From Cristatella mucedo (Eukaryota > Bryozoa > Phylactolaemata > Cristatellidae): a stretch of 64,000 bases of DNA. Position numbers and translations under genes: made by a program. This document shows positions 1 to 9,061 of this stretch, piece after piece (position 1 is the first letter of the stretch; every line of letters starts with the position of its first letter). The notes below the pieces were generated by a model. The model had not been told where the DNA came from, did no database searches, and worked only from the letters and a program-made list of their open reading frames with translations. The DNA lies in contig WPIO01000086.1 of assembly GCA_009760855.2 (NCBI GenBank), forward strand, positions 1,601,001 through 1,665,000, in the 5' to 3' direction.

Positions 1-560
1 TTCGGTTCAAAACATATTTACACTTGGCTAGAGGTCCGCCAGGACAACACTCGGACGTGACCCATCTATGCCAGATTCGAAATTCTCATCCGCCCTGCAC
101 TCGGGTTGCTTGTTCCACTAGCACCTCACCCCTCAATGTCGGCATGGGGTGCAGAATCAAGTCCCGCGAGCGTGCAAAGCCACAGTCACACGGCCATCAC
201 CCGGCCCTAGGCTATCGGCAATATTCACTGCCTGAGATAAACCATAACCTTTCTGGGGCGCTGCAATAGGGTGTTCTTAAGGTCGGCATCCTCGAAGGGC
301 GCGACGAGCGATGCCGCTCCCCAAGATGGGATGGACGACATAGCAGCACACAGCACGGGCGGGTGAGGTGCCACCGCCACCACAGACACCTACGAAGTGA
401 CAGGACTGTTGGATCCCAGAGTGGACGCCTGTCCAGGGCCAGACTGAGCGACACCCTGGCCTCCAGGGCCACGGCCATACAACTCTGTTCACCATTGGAC
501 AACCGCACTCCTGCAAACTGCTTTGCATTCTAACAAGGTGGCCACAGGGTGTCATGTGGT
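1..560 (-). mobile_element. Family D retrotransposon, 3'-end fragment
   Basis: The first ~350 bases align by eye with 7205-7545 and more weakly with 2190-2600. Shared landmarks are TTTACACTTGGC near the left end, CGGACGTGAC, CCTCAACGCC-like text, CACTGCCTGAG and GGGATGG..GGACGAC. Because the complete relative at 2190-6900 has ORF1 at its right end, the left edge is the element's 3' end on the minus strand. The right limit is uncertain: the match to 7205-7545 stops near 350, and 350-560 only keeps a similar GC-rich look. No intact frame remains. Confidence 0.5.
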
Positions 561-747
561 GACGTACCTGGCATCAGCAGGCGAATGATCCCATAACCAG
601 TGATGTATGAGCATGAAAGCTGACCAATGATCTTTTATGACTTCATAAAGGCTTGGTCGGAAAATGTATTACCACAATCCATCCTTTGAAGCTTAAGTGA
701 GAAACAACAACCTGCGTTTTAAAGCTTAAGCGATCCGATACGTATCT

Positions 748-1866
748 CAAAGAAATCAAGGCTTTCACTTCTATGGAGATGACATTAAGTTGTACCTTTG
801 CTTTGATCCCTCCCAGCCTTTGAGCACCCCAAATTCTCTCAACTCACTTGCTGCATGTATTGATGAAATCCGCACATGGATGGCAGCAAATTTTCTAAAA
901 CTAAATGACGATAAAACTAACTTACTAGATATGGGAAAACCCAGTTTCAATCACAAATTAGAAAGGCTAAAACTCAGCATCGGCTCTGCCAGCATATCTC
1001 CAGTTGAATCAGCTCGAAATCTAGGTTCCAAAGCGACCTCTCGTTAGACGACCATATCAGCTCCACAGTCAAATCAGCCTATTTTCAGCTTGATTTCATT
1101 TCTAAAATTCGGGCTTGTTAAGATAAAAATACCACGTCCATGTTGGTCCATGCGTTCGTGACATCCCGTCTCGACTTCTGCAACTCACTGCTCCCTGGCC
1201 TACTGGCATTTGAGATAGGGCAATTGCAGTTGGTGCAAAACTCTGCAGCTAGCTAGGCTTGTCTGTCGTGAGCGTCGCAGTTGCCACTTTACTCAACTTT
1301 TTGCCGACCTGCACTGGCTACCAGTCAAGCAATGGATTGACTTCAAGGTTTTGTCGCTCACTTTTAGATCACTTAATTCGTTGGCTTCAGCCTATTTTTC
1401 AGATATACTACCCCATCAGACCAAGCGTCGTACCACCTGCTTTTCGGAATCCAACAGTCTACAAATACCCCGTACAAACCTGAAGTCCTTTGGAGACCGT
1501 GCATTTAGTTCGTATGCTCCCAAAGCCTGGAACTGCCTCCCGACCTGCGTGAGAACATCCCCTGAACTGACCACATTTAAAAAGAACTTAATAACAGCAC
1601 TATTCAGGAAAGAATTTAGTGGGTCACTGTGATTCGTCCTTCATGTGCTTATGCGTGCTGACACTGTGCGTACTGCCACTAGCGACATTTGGATGCTGAC
1701 CCTGTGCATGTCACCCCTAACCATCGTATTCATTTTGTTTGCCTATCAAGCATGATTTTGCTCACCATACAATTGCATTTCCCTTTGCAGCAAATGTAAA
1801 GCGCCTAGAAAGAGATTTAGTTCTGTGAGGGCGCTTTATCAAATGCATTATTACTATTATTATTAA
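748..1866 (+). mobile_element. L2-A LINE, 5'-truncated copy (RT end, C-terminus, 3' tail)
   Basis: CR1/L2-like LINE fragment on the plus strand. It starts inside the reverse transcriptase palm at a box reading FYGDDIKLY (family norm FYADDTQLY), then DPSQPLSTPNSLNSLAACI, NFLKLNDDKTNLL and the C-terminal block FGDRAFSSYAPKAWN..LPTCVRTSPELTTFKKN. Frames change several times, so it is inactive. The end has the stem AAAGCGCC (1798-1805) with GGCGCTTT (1830-1837), then an ATT-rich tail to 1866. Sister copies are at 29757-30738, 32262-35060 and 36562-37516. Confidence 0.85.
1798..1837 (+). promoter_or_regulatory. L2-A 3'-terminal stem-loop
   Basis: An 8-bp outer stem (AAAGCGCC with GGCGCTTT) encloses an inner AGAGA..TTCTG pair that is one base off the AGAGA..TCTCT pairing of better copies such as 56562-56601. 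A conserved 3' hairpin followed by short-repeat DNA is usual in the L2/CR1 group and is thought to be what the reverse transcriptase recognises. That role is inferred here. Confidence 0.6.
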
Positions 1867-1994
1867 TAAAGGATCGTATGATATTCTGAAAATTTAAAAT
1901 TGTCAAACTGGTTTTGCAAGTGCTGAGGAGCTTAAAATTTTTGTGATTTAAGTATCTCTACCCAAAGGGGGAGGTGATCTTTCCCTGAAGGCAC

Positions 1995-2060
1995 TTCAAT
2001 ACAAGGTTAAACCATGGCTAGGCTGAGGCAAGCCTAGCCATGGTTTAACCTTGTATTGAA
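1995..2060. repeat. Perfect 30-bp inverted repeat (hairpin, 6-nt loop)
   Basis: Arm 1995-2024 begins TTCAATACAAGGTTAAACC; arm 2031-2060 is its exact reverse complement; the loop 2025-2030 is GAGGCA. All 30 pairs match, which stands out among decayed sequence. No open frame or promoter is tied to it. It could be a foldback or MITE remnant, a template-switch product or a hairpin-RNA locus. Confidence 0.95.
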
Positions 2061-2063
2061 TAA

Positions 2064-2118
2064 TGTATGAATACCTCAGACACATTACAATACCTTGTAT
2101 GAATACCTCAGACACATT
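2064..2118. repeat. 23-bp direct repeat, two copies
   Basis: TGTATGAATACCTCAGACAC plus ATT occurs at 2064-2086 and exactly again at 2096-2118, 32 bp apart, directly next to the perfect hairpin. It looks like local slippage or repair synthesis linked to that hairpin. Confidence 0.9.
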
Positions 2119-3755
2119 GCCGAGTTCCAAAAATCCGATTAATTCCGTACAAATCCGACGGACTATGTGCCACATAATAAACTGATAAAAGCAACTTCAT
2201 GTATGTTTACGGGTATCGATAGGATTACAGGCGGCAACAAATCGCCGGGACGAAACCTGTGCGAGATCCTACCATTGCAAAGGCAGACTGCCCCTCTGCC
2301 TGTTCCGTGCACGGGTGGCTTAGCTTGCCAGCACCGCTCAACGCCACACCGACCTGCAAAGCTGGTGGCGACCGGCGCTCGTGCTTAAGAGCTGGTATGC
2401 GCCGAAGCTCGGCTCATGGCATACCACCATTACAGCCACGTGAGGCGTTTCTTACAGCATCATTAGTTTCACTCCAGCCGGCTCTAGAAATAGGCACCGG
2501 CAGCAGGTGCGATCTCGAAAACCTTGCTCCTCCAGATGAAGCCACCATCCTTATAGAAGGCATCACCGTCCGCCAAACCATATCGTAAGGTCTCGCCACG
2601 GGAGACGCAGACACGGCCGTTAACGGAACGGACACCTGTGCAGAGCCTTACCGGGCGACAATCAGGCCAGCTAGAACGACGGGCACATCAAGCTGTCTGC
2701 CGTTTACGAGGGCCGCCGGGATTCAACCGCCCCACGTCCATCGCGGGCGGCTCCACAGGCGGCCCGGCAATCGGAACCAACTGTAAATCCGAGGAGGACT
2801 CTTTCACCAGAGACCTCCGCTTGCCCACGAACTCTCGCCACACCACCGAAGAGCCGTTTAACGCTTCGCACACGCAAAGCTTCTGGAAAAGCTTTCCTGT
2901 AATTTACACGGTAGCTGTAATTTACACGGAGGGCTGTCGGCGTCCCCTCGTTCTCACGGTGCCTCATCATGACCTCATTACAGCCTCGCCGGTATCGCGT
3001 AGTGCATTCTAGGTCCCAGCATTATCGCACTGCAGCACTGAGGAGGAGGTCCAGCCTTGAACGAAAATAAATCTCCAGGACGCGAACGACATGCCCAAGC
3101 CAGAAAAAGAAGTGGGTACAGCTCGTGTATTTGTTTGTCGCCAGGTAGCCTGCCACTCTCCCCTGGTCCTGGTTGGCAAACCATTCCGCCTCCTAGCCAG
3201 CCAGGACATTACTACGGATGACCTGAACAATTTTGCCCACCTCAAACTGAGGAGAAGCGTGCTCTTACTTCTTCTAGCCCAGAGCTATTCATCCATCCAT
3301 AAATGTAACCGCCAAACGAAGACTTCCTAGGGCCTGCTGGGCCTCTGAACCACAGCGTACGGGCACCACGATGAGCACCCAGTGAAAAAGAGCTTCCAGA
3401 CAAAAACTACGACCGAGCCTAATCCAAGGGAAGACCCTGAAGGACGTTTACCGCCTTGTCCAAGCCTTCACGGGCAGTCCATTTAACTTCAGGGTCAACC
3501 GAGTTCATCATACGGCAGGCCTGAGTGGTGTACAGGATGTCGGCCTCTTGTCTAAGGGGAAAAAGCTAAGCCCCCCCCCCCAGTGCACGAGCGTGAAGCA
3601 TGAACAAAGGCAGCCGTCGTGCGAAAAGGGATACTGCATGTTTGACTGCGAATGTCAGTCGCAGCCACACTTACCGGCTGCAACACCTTCTTCTGGAGCT
3701 ATTTGTTTCTCACCAGATACTATAGATTCCTCAGTAAGATGGTGCACACAACATC

Positions 3756-3905
3756 TGGTTTGGTCTAGCGGTTAAGGTGCTCGCCCTGACCAAGGTCTGA
3801 CTGGCTGAGGTCTTAAGCTCGAGCCCCGAGGCACATGGGAAGCATCTTATTAGAGATTATGTTCTCTTGGGGAGCTATACAAATGAATTCTTATATTATT
3901 ATTAG
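3756..3905 (+). mobile_element. SINE-A copy (tRNA head, L2-A-like tail)
   Basis: TGGTCTAGCGGTTAAGG (from 3761) is a good RNA polymerase III A box; AGCTCGAGCCCC is a degenerate B box. The 3' part has AGAGA (3852-3856) paired with TCTCT (3863-3867), then GGGAGCT, ACAAATGAATTC and an ATT repeat, the same layout as the L2-A end. Related copies are at 49249-49392 (-) and 58390-58502 (+). It is too diverged to be a working tRNA. Confidence 0.7.
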
Positions 3906-3943
3906 ATCCGACTTCTGCCAAGGAGTTAGAAACGAGCCCTGTA

Positions 3944-4716
3944 CTAGGGTCGTGTATCAGACAAGGCATGACACCGCCGAGGAAACGTCAACCCTTGAAT
4001 AAGCGAAGCCCTGAGGGGCACCCAGGTAGATGTGCGACTTTTGATCAGCCAGCAGCGGAAAATAGCCATCAGCAATAAATATCGAGCGGGGGCTGGCCCG
4101 ACAACGAGACGTTCCGCGTGAGGATACGAAACTTCACAGGGTGAAAAAGGCCCAATCCTCTCCGAGACATACTGAACCCGATCCAGAAGCCTTTGCAATG
4201 GCTGGGGAGACTTGGCAAAAAGAGCCAGGTCATCCGCCAGGGCACAGACAGACAGAAACGACAAACCAGGAAGGTAGCCGTGCCTATCCGGCCTCGCAGC
4301 CAACCTACGGACCGTGGGCTCCATTACTGCGCCAAACAGGATGGGAGAGAGAGAGCATCACCCTGTCGGACTGCAATTGCCGCCGGTAAGGGAAATATAG
4401 AGGCTGAGCAAAGGCGTAAAACCACCGACCAGTCAATGTAGACCCTTTTAACGAACTCTAAAAAATTCTGTCTCAGAGTTTCGAAGGGTGCAACTTGCGG
4501 CACACTCGAGAATCACTTATATAGGTCCAGAAAGGCACCACACAGGAAACGCTTCCACTTGACTGCATCGCCCAAGGCCAAATCAACGAGAAACAATTGC
4601 TGACAACATACCTCAGAGCCAGGGAGAAACCCTTTCTGCTGTGGGGAGAGGAGCCTTTTGTCACGCACGAATGCCGTTAGCCGCGACGCCAGACAGCCCG
4701 ACAATACATTATACAT
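3944..4716 (-). pseudogene. Family D reverse transcriptase remnant
   Basis: Two overlapping frames carry RT segments. The 5' one (4716-4513) reads LYN-like start, CLASRLTAFVRDKRLLSPQQ, KGFLPGSE, then LVDLALGDA. This matches the finger block of R2/R4/NeSL-type enzymes (family pattern: LA.RL, SPAQKGF.P..G). The 3' one (4324-3944) has LSVCALADDLALFAKSPQPL, where ADD is the catalytic aspartate pair of the palm. At least one frameshift and stops separate them, so this is dead. Related RT pieces are at 53701-54247 and 31250-32190. R2-like assignment is by motif memory only. Confidence 0.65.
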
Positions 4717-4798
4717 TGCAGTGAATAACGAGATTGGGCGGAAATTGCCCGGAACTTCGGATCACCATTCGTGTAGATCAAGACCGTATGGCATGTCT

Positions 4799-4858
4799 TC
4801 CATGGTGGGGGTCATGACCTTTGTGGAGTTACAGAAGGAGATACATTACAATACAAAC
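4799..4858 (+). mobile_element. L2-B 3' tail, tiny insertion
   Basis: GACCTTTGTGGAGTTACAGA followed by AGGAGATACATTA matches the last bases of L2-B copies (53650-53718 and the complements at 21359 and 55847). Only about 60 bp are present, nested in a D element. Confidence 0.65.
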
Positions 4859-6069
4859 ACCAAGCAGCTATTCAGAATAACCATCAGCAGGGCACAACGA
4901 GCATCTACCGCTTTCAAGTGACGGTACTCAAAAAATGGTCAGCAACGGAGACGTGTTATTCACCCTGTGAAGTTTGGCCACCACCTCTGAAATAAGCAGG
5001 GGGCAGTCAGCACCGGATCCGTCGGCGGAACTCGCAGACCGATAGTATTAACAAGCGTTCCTTGGAGCTTCACGGCATTCAGGGTTCTCACACTAACCTA
5101 CTGCACCCAGAATAGCCCACAGGCATCAGGATCACCCGCACACTGGAAAGGGTTCGGCTGTAGGATAGCTCTGAAATCCTTATCCTGATTGCTACCGTAC
5201 AGCATCTGAATCCTTGAGGCCCGTTGGGGATTTCAGCCCTGCCCCGGGGAGCCCGAATTGGTCCTCAAGGCCAAGCGGCCCTATTCCCCCTACACTCGCT
5301 TTTCCATGCAACCAGCGCTCCTTAACAAGGCGTCTACCTAGCCACAGTCATTCACCCGACTGGATGGTGACCTTGTCACAGAAACGAGGCAAGTTATAAG
5401 CGACGATACATGCTCGGAAAGCAATGGACTATTTATCCACAGACATCGAGGGCTCATCAAGGTCCGGCACAGGAAAATAATTCCATTCCTCCTGAAGGTC
5501 CAATGGTGGAGCAGAGGACATTGTAACTAATTTTTCTCAGGGGCCACGGGCTGTTTGTGGTTGCCGGCCCAGCCTTTGGGCCTGCTGAAGAGCGAACCTC
5601 TCATCCCGCTGATTACGTGTAGTGGAAGAACTCCCTCTGCTCGCAGCCGACAGCTGTGTGAACAGCTCATCCGAGCTCTGGGCAGGGTAGGGTGGATACA
5701 CAGCCCACGAGTGCGTGGGGAGGGTGAGACCCAGCCCCACCACCACTGTGACACTGCGACCAGCTTCTAAGGGCTATGAGTTATCAGTCTCCTCAACATC
5801 CACATCCACCTCCTGACTGGAGTCCTCATCAATCGCTCGAGGCTGAGGAGAGCGGTTTGCCTCTTCCACCTGCCCGGGAGACCCCGGCTCGGGGATCTCT
5901 AACCTAAACGTCACTACTGAGGACGCACCTGTGGGGCATCGGTCAGCGCTGAGGTCAGAGGCTGATAGTCCACCGAGGGCAGGCTCTGACCCCCGTTTAC
6001 CTGGCTCTCCTGAATGACCTGCAGGGAGAGGGTGTTATCTACCTTCTCCGCCAGCCAAGCCTTCTCTCG

Positions 6070-6890
6070 TTAATAAGGGTCAGCTCTCCTAGAGTTTAGG
6101 GCATCCTTGCGTTTATGGGCTTTCTTGTGGTCACGGTGCGTACGGGCGCGACAATCCATTCTACAGGAACTACAATTCGGCCTGGCCGGGCAGAGCTTGA
6201 CCATATTTCCCACCCAACGGCATCTGAAACATACCACAGACTGGCACTGAGCCATAAAGCTACACTTCTGGCCACAACCATGGCACTCCCTATCTGGTCA
6301 CTCTATCGCCTTATGGCTCGCTACCCAACAGTGACCACAGGGGGTGGCATGCCCGGGTACGGGCCATTATAGGGTCCTGAAAGCCTTGAACCGGAGAGTG
6401 GCCTGCAAAGCCTTCTCCGAGACACTCAACAACTGGCAAAAATTATTCATGATGTTCCTGTTCCTGTGAAAACTCTGTTTGTCGGAGAGCATTGTCCCAA
6501 ACGAAGTGATAGCTGGTATCAGGTCCGCAACCGGGATACCCGGGTGAACCCTTGTCAGGGTAGCAAGTGTGGACCTATCCAGTTGGCTTATCGCCCACGG
6601 GTAAGTCTTCACCAGTTCCCGCACTACCACGAGAGTCTGGGCGTCCGTCCAGAACCCCGGCTCGATGAATTTCCTCAGCTTGCTGTCGAGGACAAACTTA
6701 ACACTGGAAGTGGGGTACCACCATCTGACAAGGTCGCAGTCAATGTAAAGTTGTGCCAGTCGATGGTTTGTAATTGATCGCAAATAGTAACACCCGTCTT
6801 CACATCATTGTCAGCTTTCTCATCTAGCACCTGCCGTTGGCCAATATTGATTGTGGAGGTCGCACATTTTCTTTCGAGTCTGTTTAACAT
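6070..6890 (-). pseudogene. Family D ORF1, gag-like zinc-knuckle protein (broken)
   Basis: The N-terminal part (6783-6367) is a 138-residue open frame with VVVRELVKTYPWAISQLDRS and HPGIPVADLIPAITSFGTML, not a domain I can name. After a frame change near 6367 the text reads PGHATPCGHC, SHKAIE, a stop, then CHGCGQKCSFMAQC, CFRCRWVGNMVKLC and CSSC. These are CCHC-type knuckles; in the second the histidine is replaced by asparagine. A basic stretch THRDHKKAHKRKD follows. Homologous knuckles at 38265-37954 and 55650-55227 keep the CX2CX4HX4C spacing. Such proteins usually bind the element's RNA in a ribonucleoprotein. Confidence 0.65.
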
Positions 6891-6899
6891 GTAACTATG

Positions 6900-7204
6900 A
6901 AGTCTTTAGCTTTTCCTGACAGTCGTGATAGAGTATCAGCTCTTCGAGGTTTATAGTTTGATTAACTGTAGCTGGCCCTGTGGAAATGGCGACCATTTAT
7001 TGTCAGCCGTTCGAAAAGCAGTTCGAGCATTCCGCCAGAAGGTGCCGCTTGAAAGTGCACCCATGGCATGTATAGTGCGAATCAAAGGTGACCAAGGATA
7101 GTGAATACCTTCGCAATCGCTTTCTTGGCATATATATCACCACAGCACTACCGATGAAGCTTAAGTGATAATATAACAAGCTTATAAGAACAGATACATG
7201 CACT
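6900..7204. other. Unassigned spacer
   Basis: About 300 bases between two D pieces. I see no supported gene, repeat match or RNA signal here. Confidence 0.4.
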
Positions 7205-7545
7205 TTATTTGGTTCGGAATATATTTATTTACACTTGGCAGCGGTTTCCCGGGACGACACCCGGACGTGACTCGTCTATTGCAGAGACAAACTGCGCCTG
7301 TTCCGTGCTTGGATGTCTTATTCCGCCAGTACTTTGCCCCTCAACGCCGGCCTGCATTGCAGGTTCTAGTCTAGCGAGCACCGCAGCCACGGTTGCAGGG
7401 CCACCCATCGGACCTAGGCCAGTAGCAATGTTCACTGCCTGAGGTAGACCATCCCCGGTCCAGGGCACTGCACTAGCCTATATTAAGGTTGTCATTCTCG
7501 ATGGGCGCGACCCGGCGATGTCCGCTACCCGGATGGGGTGGACGA
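7205..7545 (-). mobile_element. Family D retrotransposon, 3'-end fragment
   Basis: It aligns with 1-350. On the minus strand its end reads AAGTGTAAATAAATATATTC, then ACCAAATAAAG, giving polyadenylation-like AATAAA at the expected 3' end. A 79-residue minus-strand frame (7468-7229) includes LPQAVNIATGLGPMGGPATV, probably the element's last coding part. It is cut at about 7545, where the duplicated block begins. Confidence 0.5.
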
Positions 7546-7652
7546 CTGAATTTATTAGGCTCAATTGAGTCACTTTCTCCAGTAGACTCACAAGTTAAGT
7601 AGTCAACCTCCTCTCCCTTAATTTTTCCAAAATTCTTGAGCAGCAGAACAAA

Positions 7653-7836
7653 TAATAATAATATTAATAATAATAATGTACTTGATAAAGCGCCCTTAGA
7701 GAACTTAATCTCTTCCTAGGCGCTTTACCTTTGCTGCAAACGAAAATGCAATTGAATGGTAAGAAAAATCATGCTTAAAAAACAAACAAAATGAATAACA
7801 CTGTTAGGGGTGACATACACAGGGTCAGTATGCAAA
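7653..7836 (-). mobile_element. L2-A 3' end, 5'-truncated insertion
   Basis: An AAT-repeat tail at the left, AAAGCGCCC..TAGGCGCTTT hairpin, then the L2-A 3' UTR (GCAATTGAATGGTAAG, GGGTGACATACACAGGGTCA). It is absent from block copy 2, where AGAACAAA runs straight into GTTTACTTTGCTGC. CAAA flanks both ends and may be a target duplication, or chance, because CAAA also occurs in the element. Confidence 0.8.
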
Positions 7837-7876
7837 GTGTATTTTGTTGCGTTGAGTCCAATATAAAAAAAACTAC

Positions 7877-8034
7877 TAGCTGATTTAACAGCCTCTTTTT
7901 GTATAGCGACAGAAGAGCCTTGACGGCTATCACCACCGCTTGCAGTGGCGATAAAGGATCTCCCAACACAGGATTTGAATCCACTACCTCAGGGCCGAGG
8001 TCGTGAAAAGCAACTGCCTTACCTAGTGAGCCAT
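7877..8034 (-). mobile_element. SINE-B copy
   Basis: On the minus strand: GGCTCACTAGGTAAGGCAGT (A-box region), GACCTCGGCCCTGAGGTAGT, GGATTCAAATCC (B box), then AAGGCTCTTCTGTCGCTATA, AAAAAGAGGCTGTTAAATCA. It is a close relative of 48631-48811, 40151-40300 and 17690-17825. Block copy 2 lacks it. Confidence 0.75.
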
Positions 8035-8054
8035 AAACATTAAGATTTGATATA

Positions 8055-9060
8055 CCACCGTCCGAAAATTTAATATATTTCTCTAGGCACTTTACATTGT
8101 GGCAGTGAAATGCGAATCTACGGCTTTTTAGTGTAATAATAATTTCGGCATGCGGCCATCAAGTGTATTTCATGACCAAGGTTGTCCAGCCTTTAAACAC
8201 TGTTTCCTACGTGAAACACTAGAGTCGATATCCATGAATGCAAAGGGCCAACTTTTACAAAGTTGGAGTTTGATGATGTTGTCATAGTAGAATATGAGGC
8301 AAGGTAGAAAAAGATATAGTTCGAACATGATAGTTGCATATTTTTAATGGATTAGTGGCACGTGGTGTGAACTGCTAACATTGTTTGTGTGTAGTCTAAA
8401 TTGGATTCTCAAGGGACCGCTATGTTTTACGAGCCATCCATACCATATCTGCCAATGGAAGGCACAGCATTGCAAATAAGTCTCAGCCATACTCGAGACA
8501 ATGGTAGTGATTCACAAAAGAGAAAATCTCAAATTAATTCTATAAGAATAGCTTCAAAGACAGTCCAACTTCCTGCAGAGCTTATTTTCAAGTTAATGCA
8601 AATTCATCCCTCGTAGTTACTTTGCTCGCCAACATGAATAGAAAGTTGCCAGAAACTTCACCACCAGATACTAAAATTTAGGACAGAAAGTTCCTTGACT
8701 TGTCACGGCTGTCTAACTAAGCTGTCGATGGCAGTCGAATAAGACTAGTTCATGGAGCTCTGCCTAAGGTGTCCATTCTTATATTGTTTGTAATGGTCAT
8801 GGTTGCTGATGCTGCTGTTCTTAGAGGGGGCTACCCAGTGAAGGCGTGAAGGCTACGGAAGTGTTTCGTACGTTTCGTTTTCGTTTCGCAAAGGTTTAAA
8901 GTCTATAACTATCGCTGTATCTAGTAAAAACTTTCGGAAAGTTTTTATTGAAAAACATTTCTAATGAATATATCAATCATTTTTTTACTAATCCAAGTTG
9001 TTTTTCATAGCAAGAAAGTCGTCGACAGTATCATTGCTAACATCTACATAGTCTTGCAGT
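8055..9060 (-). repeat. Repeat 'X' with an L2-like tail, function unknown
   Basis: It starts with a minus-strand L2-type tail (CTAGGCACTTTACATTGTGG) and continues for about 0.9 kb in a sequence that recurs at 59040-60430 (for example TTGCATATTTTTAATGGATT and its diverged partner). I see no coding motif. The 71-residue plus-strand frame at 8401-8616 is not kept in copy 2. It may be the 3' untranslated part of another L2 subfamily or a nonautonomous element. Confidence 0.5.
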
Positions 9061-9061
9061 A

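Larger units (their letters stand above)
2190..6900 (-). mobile_element. Family D retrotransposon, near full-length relic
   Basis: Minus-strand element of about 4.7 kb. From 5' (right) to 3' (left) it has a zinc-knuckle ORF1 (6890-6070), a low-complexity linker (about 6060-5000), a reverse transcriptase (4716-3944), and a long C-terminal part ending in the repeated 3' segment (2600-2190). A SINE-A (3756-3905) and an L2-B tail (4799-4858) are nested in it. The order and spacing of knuckles and RT recur at 52600-55846, which supports a single element. All frames are broken. In the C-terminal part I saw no clear endonuclease motif, so the R2-type nuclease expected from the RT is unproven. Confidence 0.65.

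Noticed and set aside
8401-8616. 71-residue plus frame in repeat X
   Set aside because: The frame is not kept in the homologous copy near 59400, so it is not under coding constraint.
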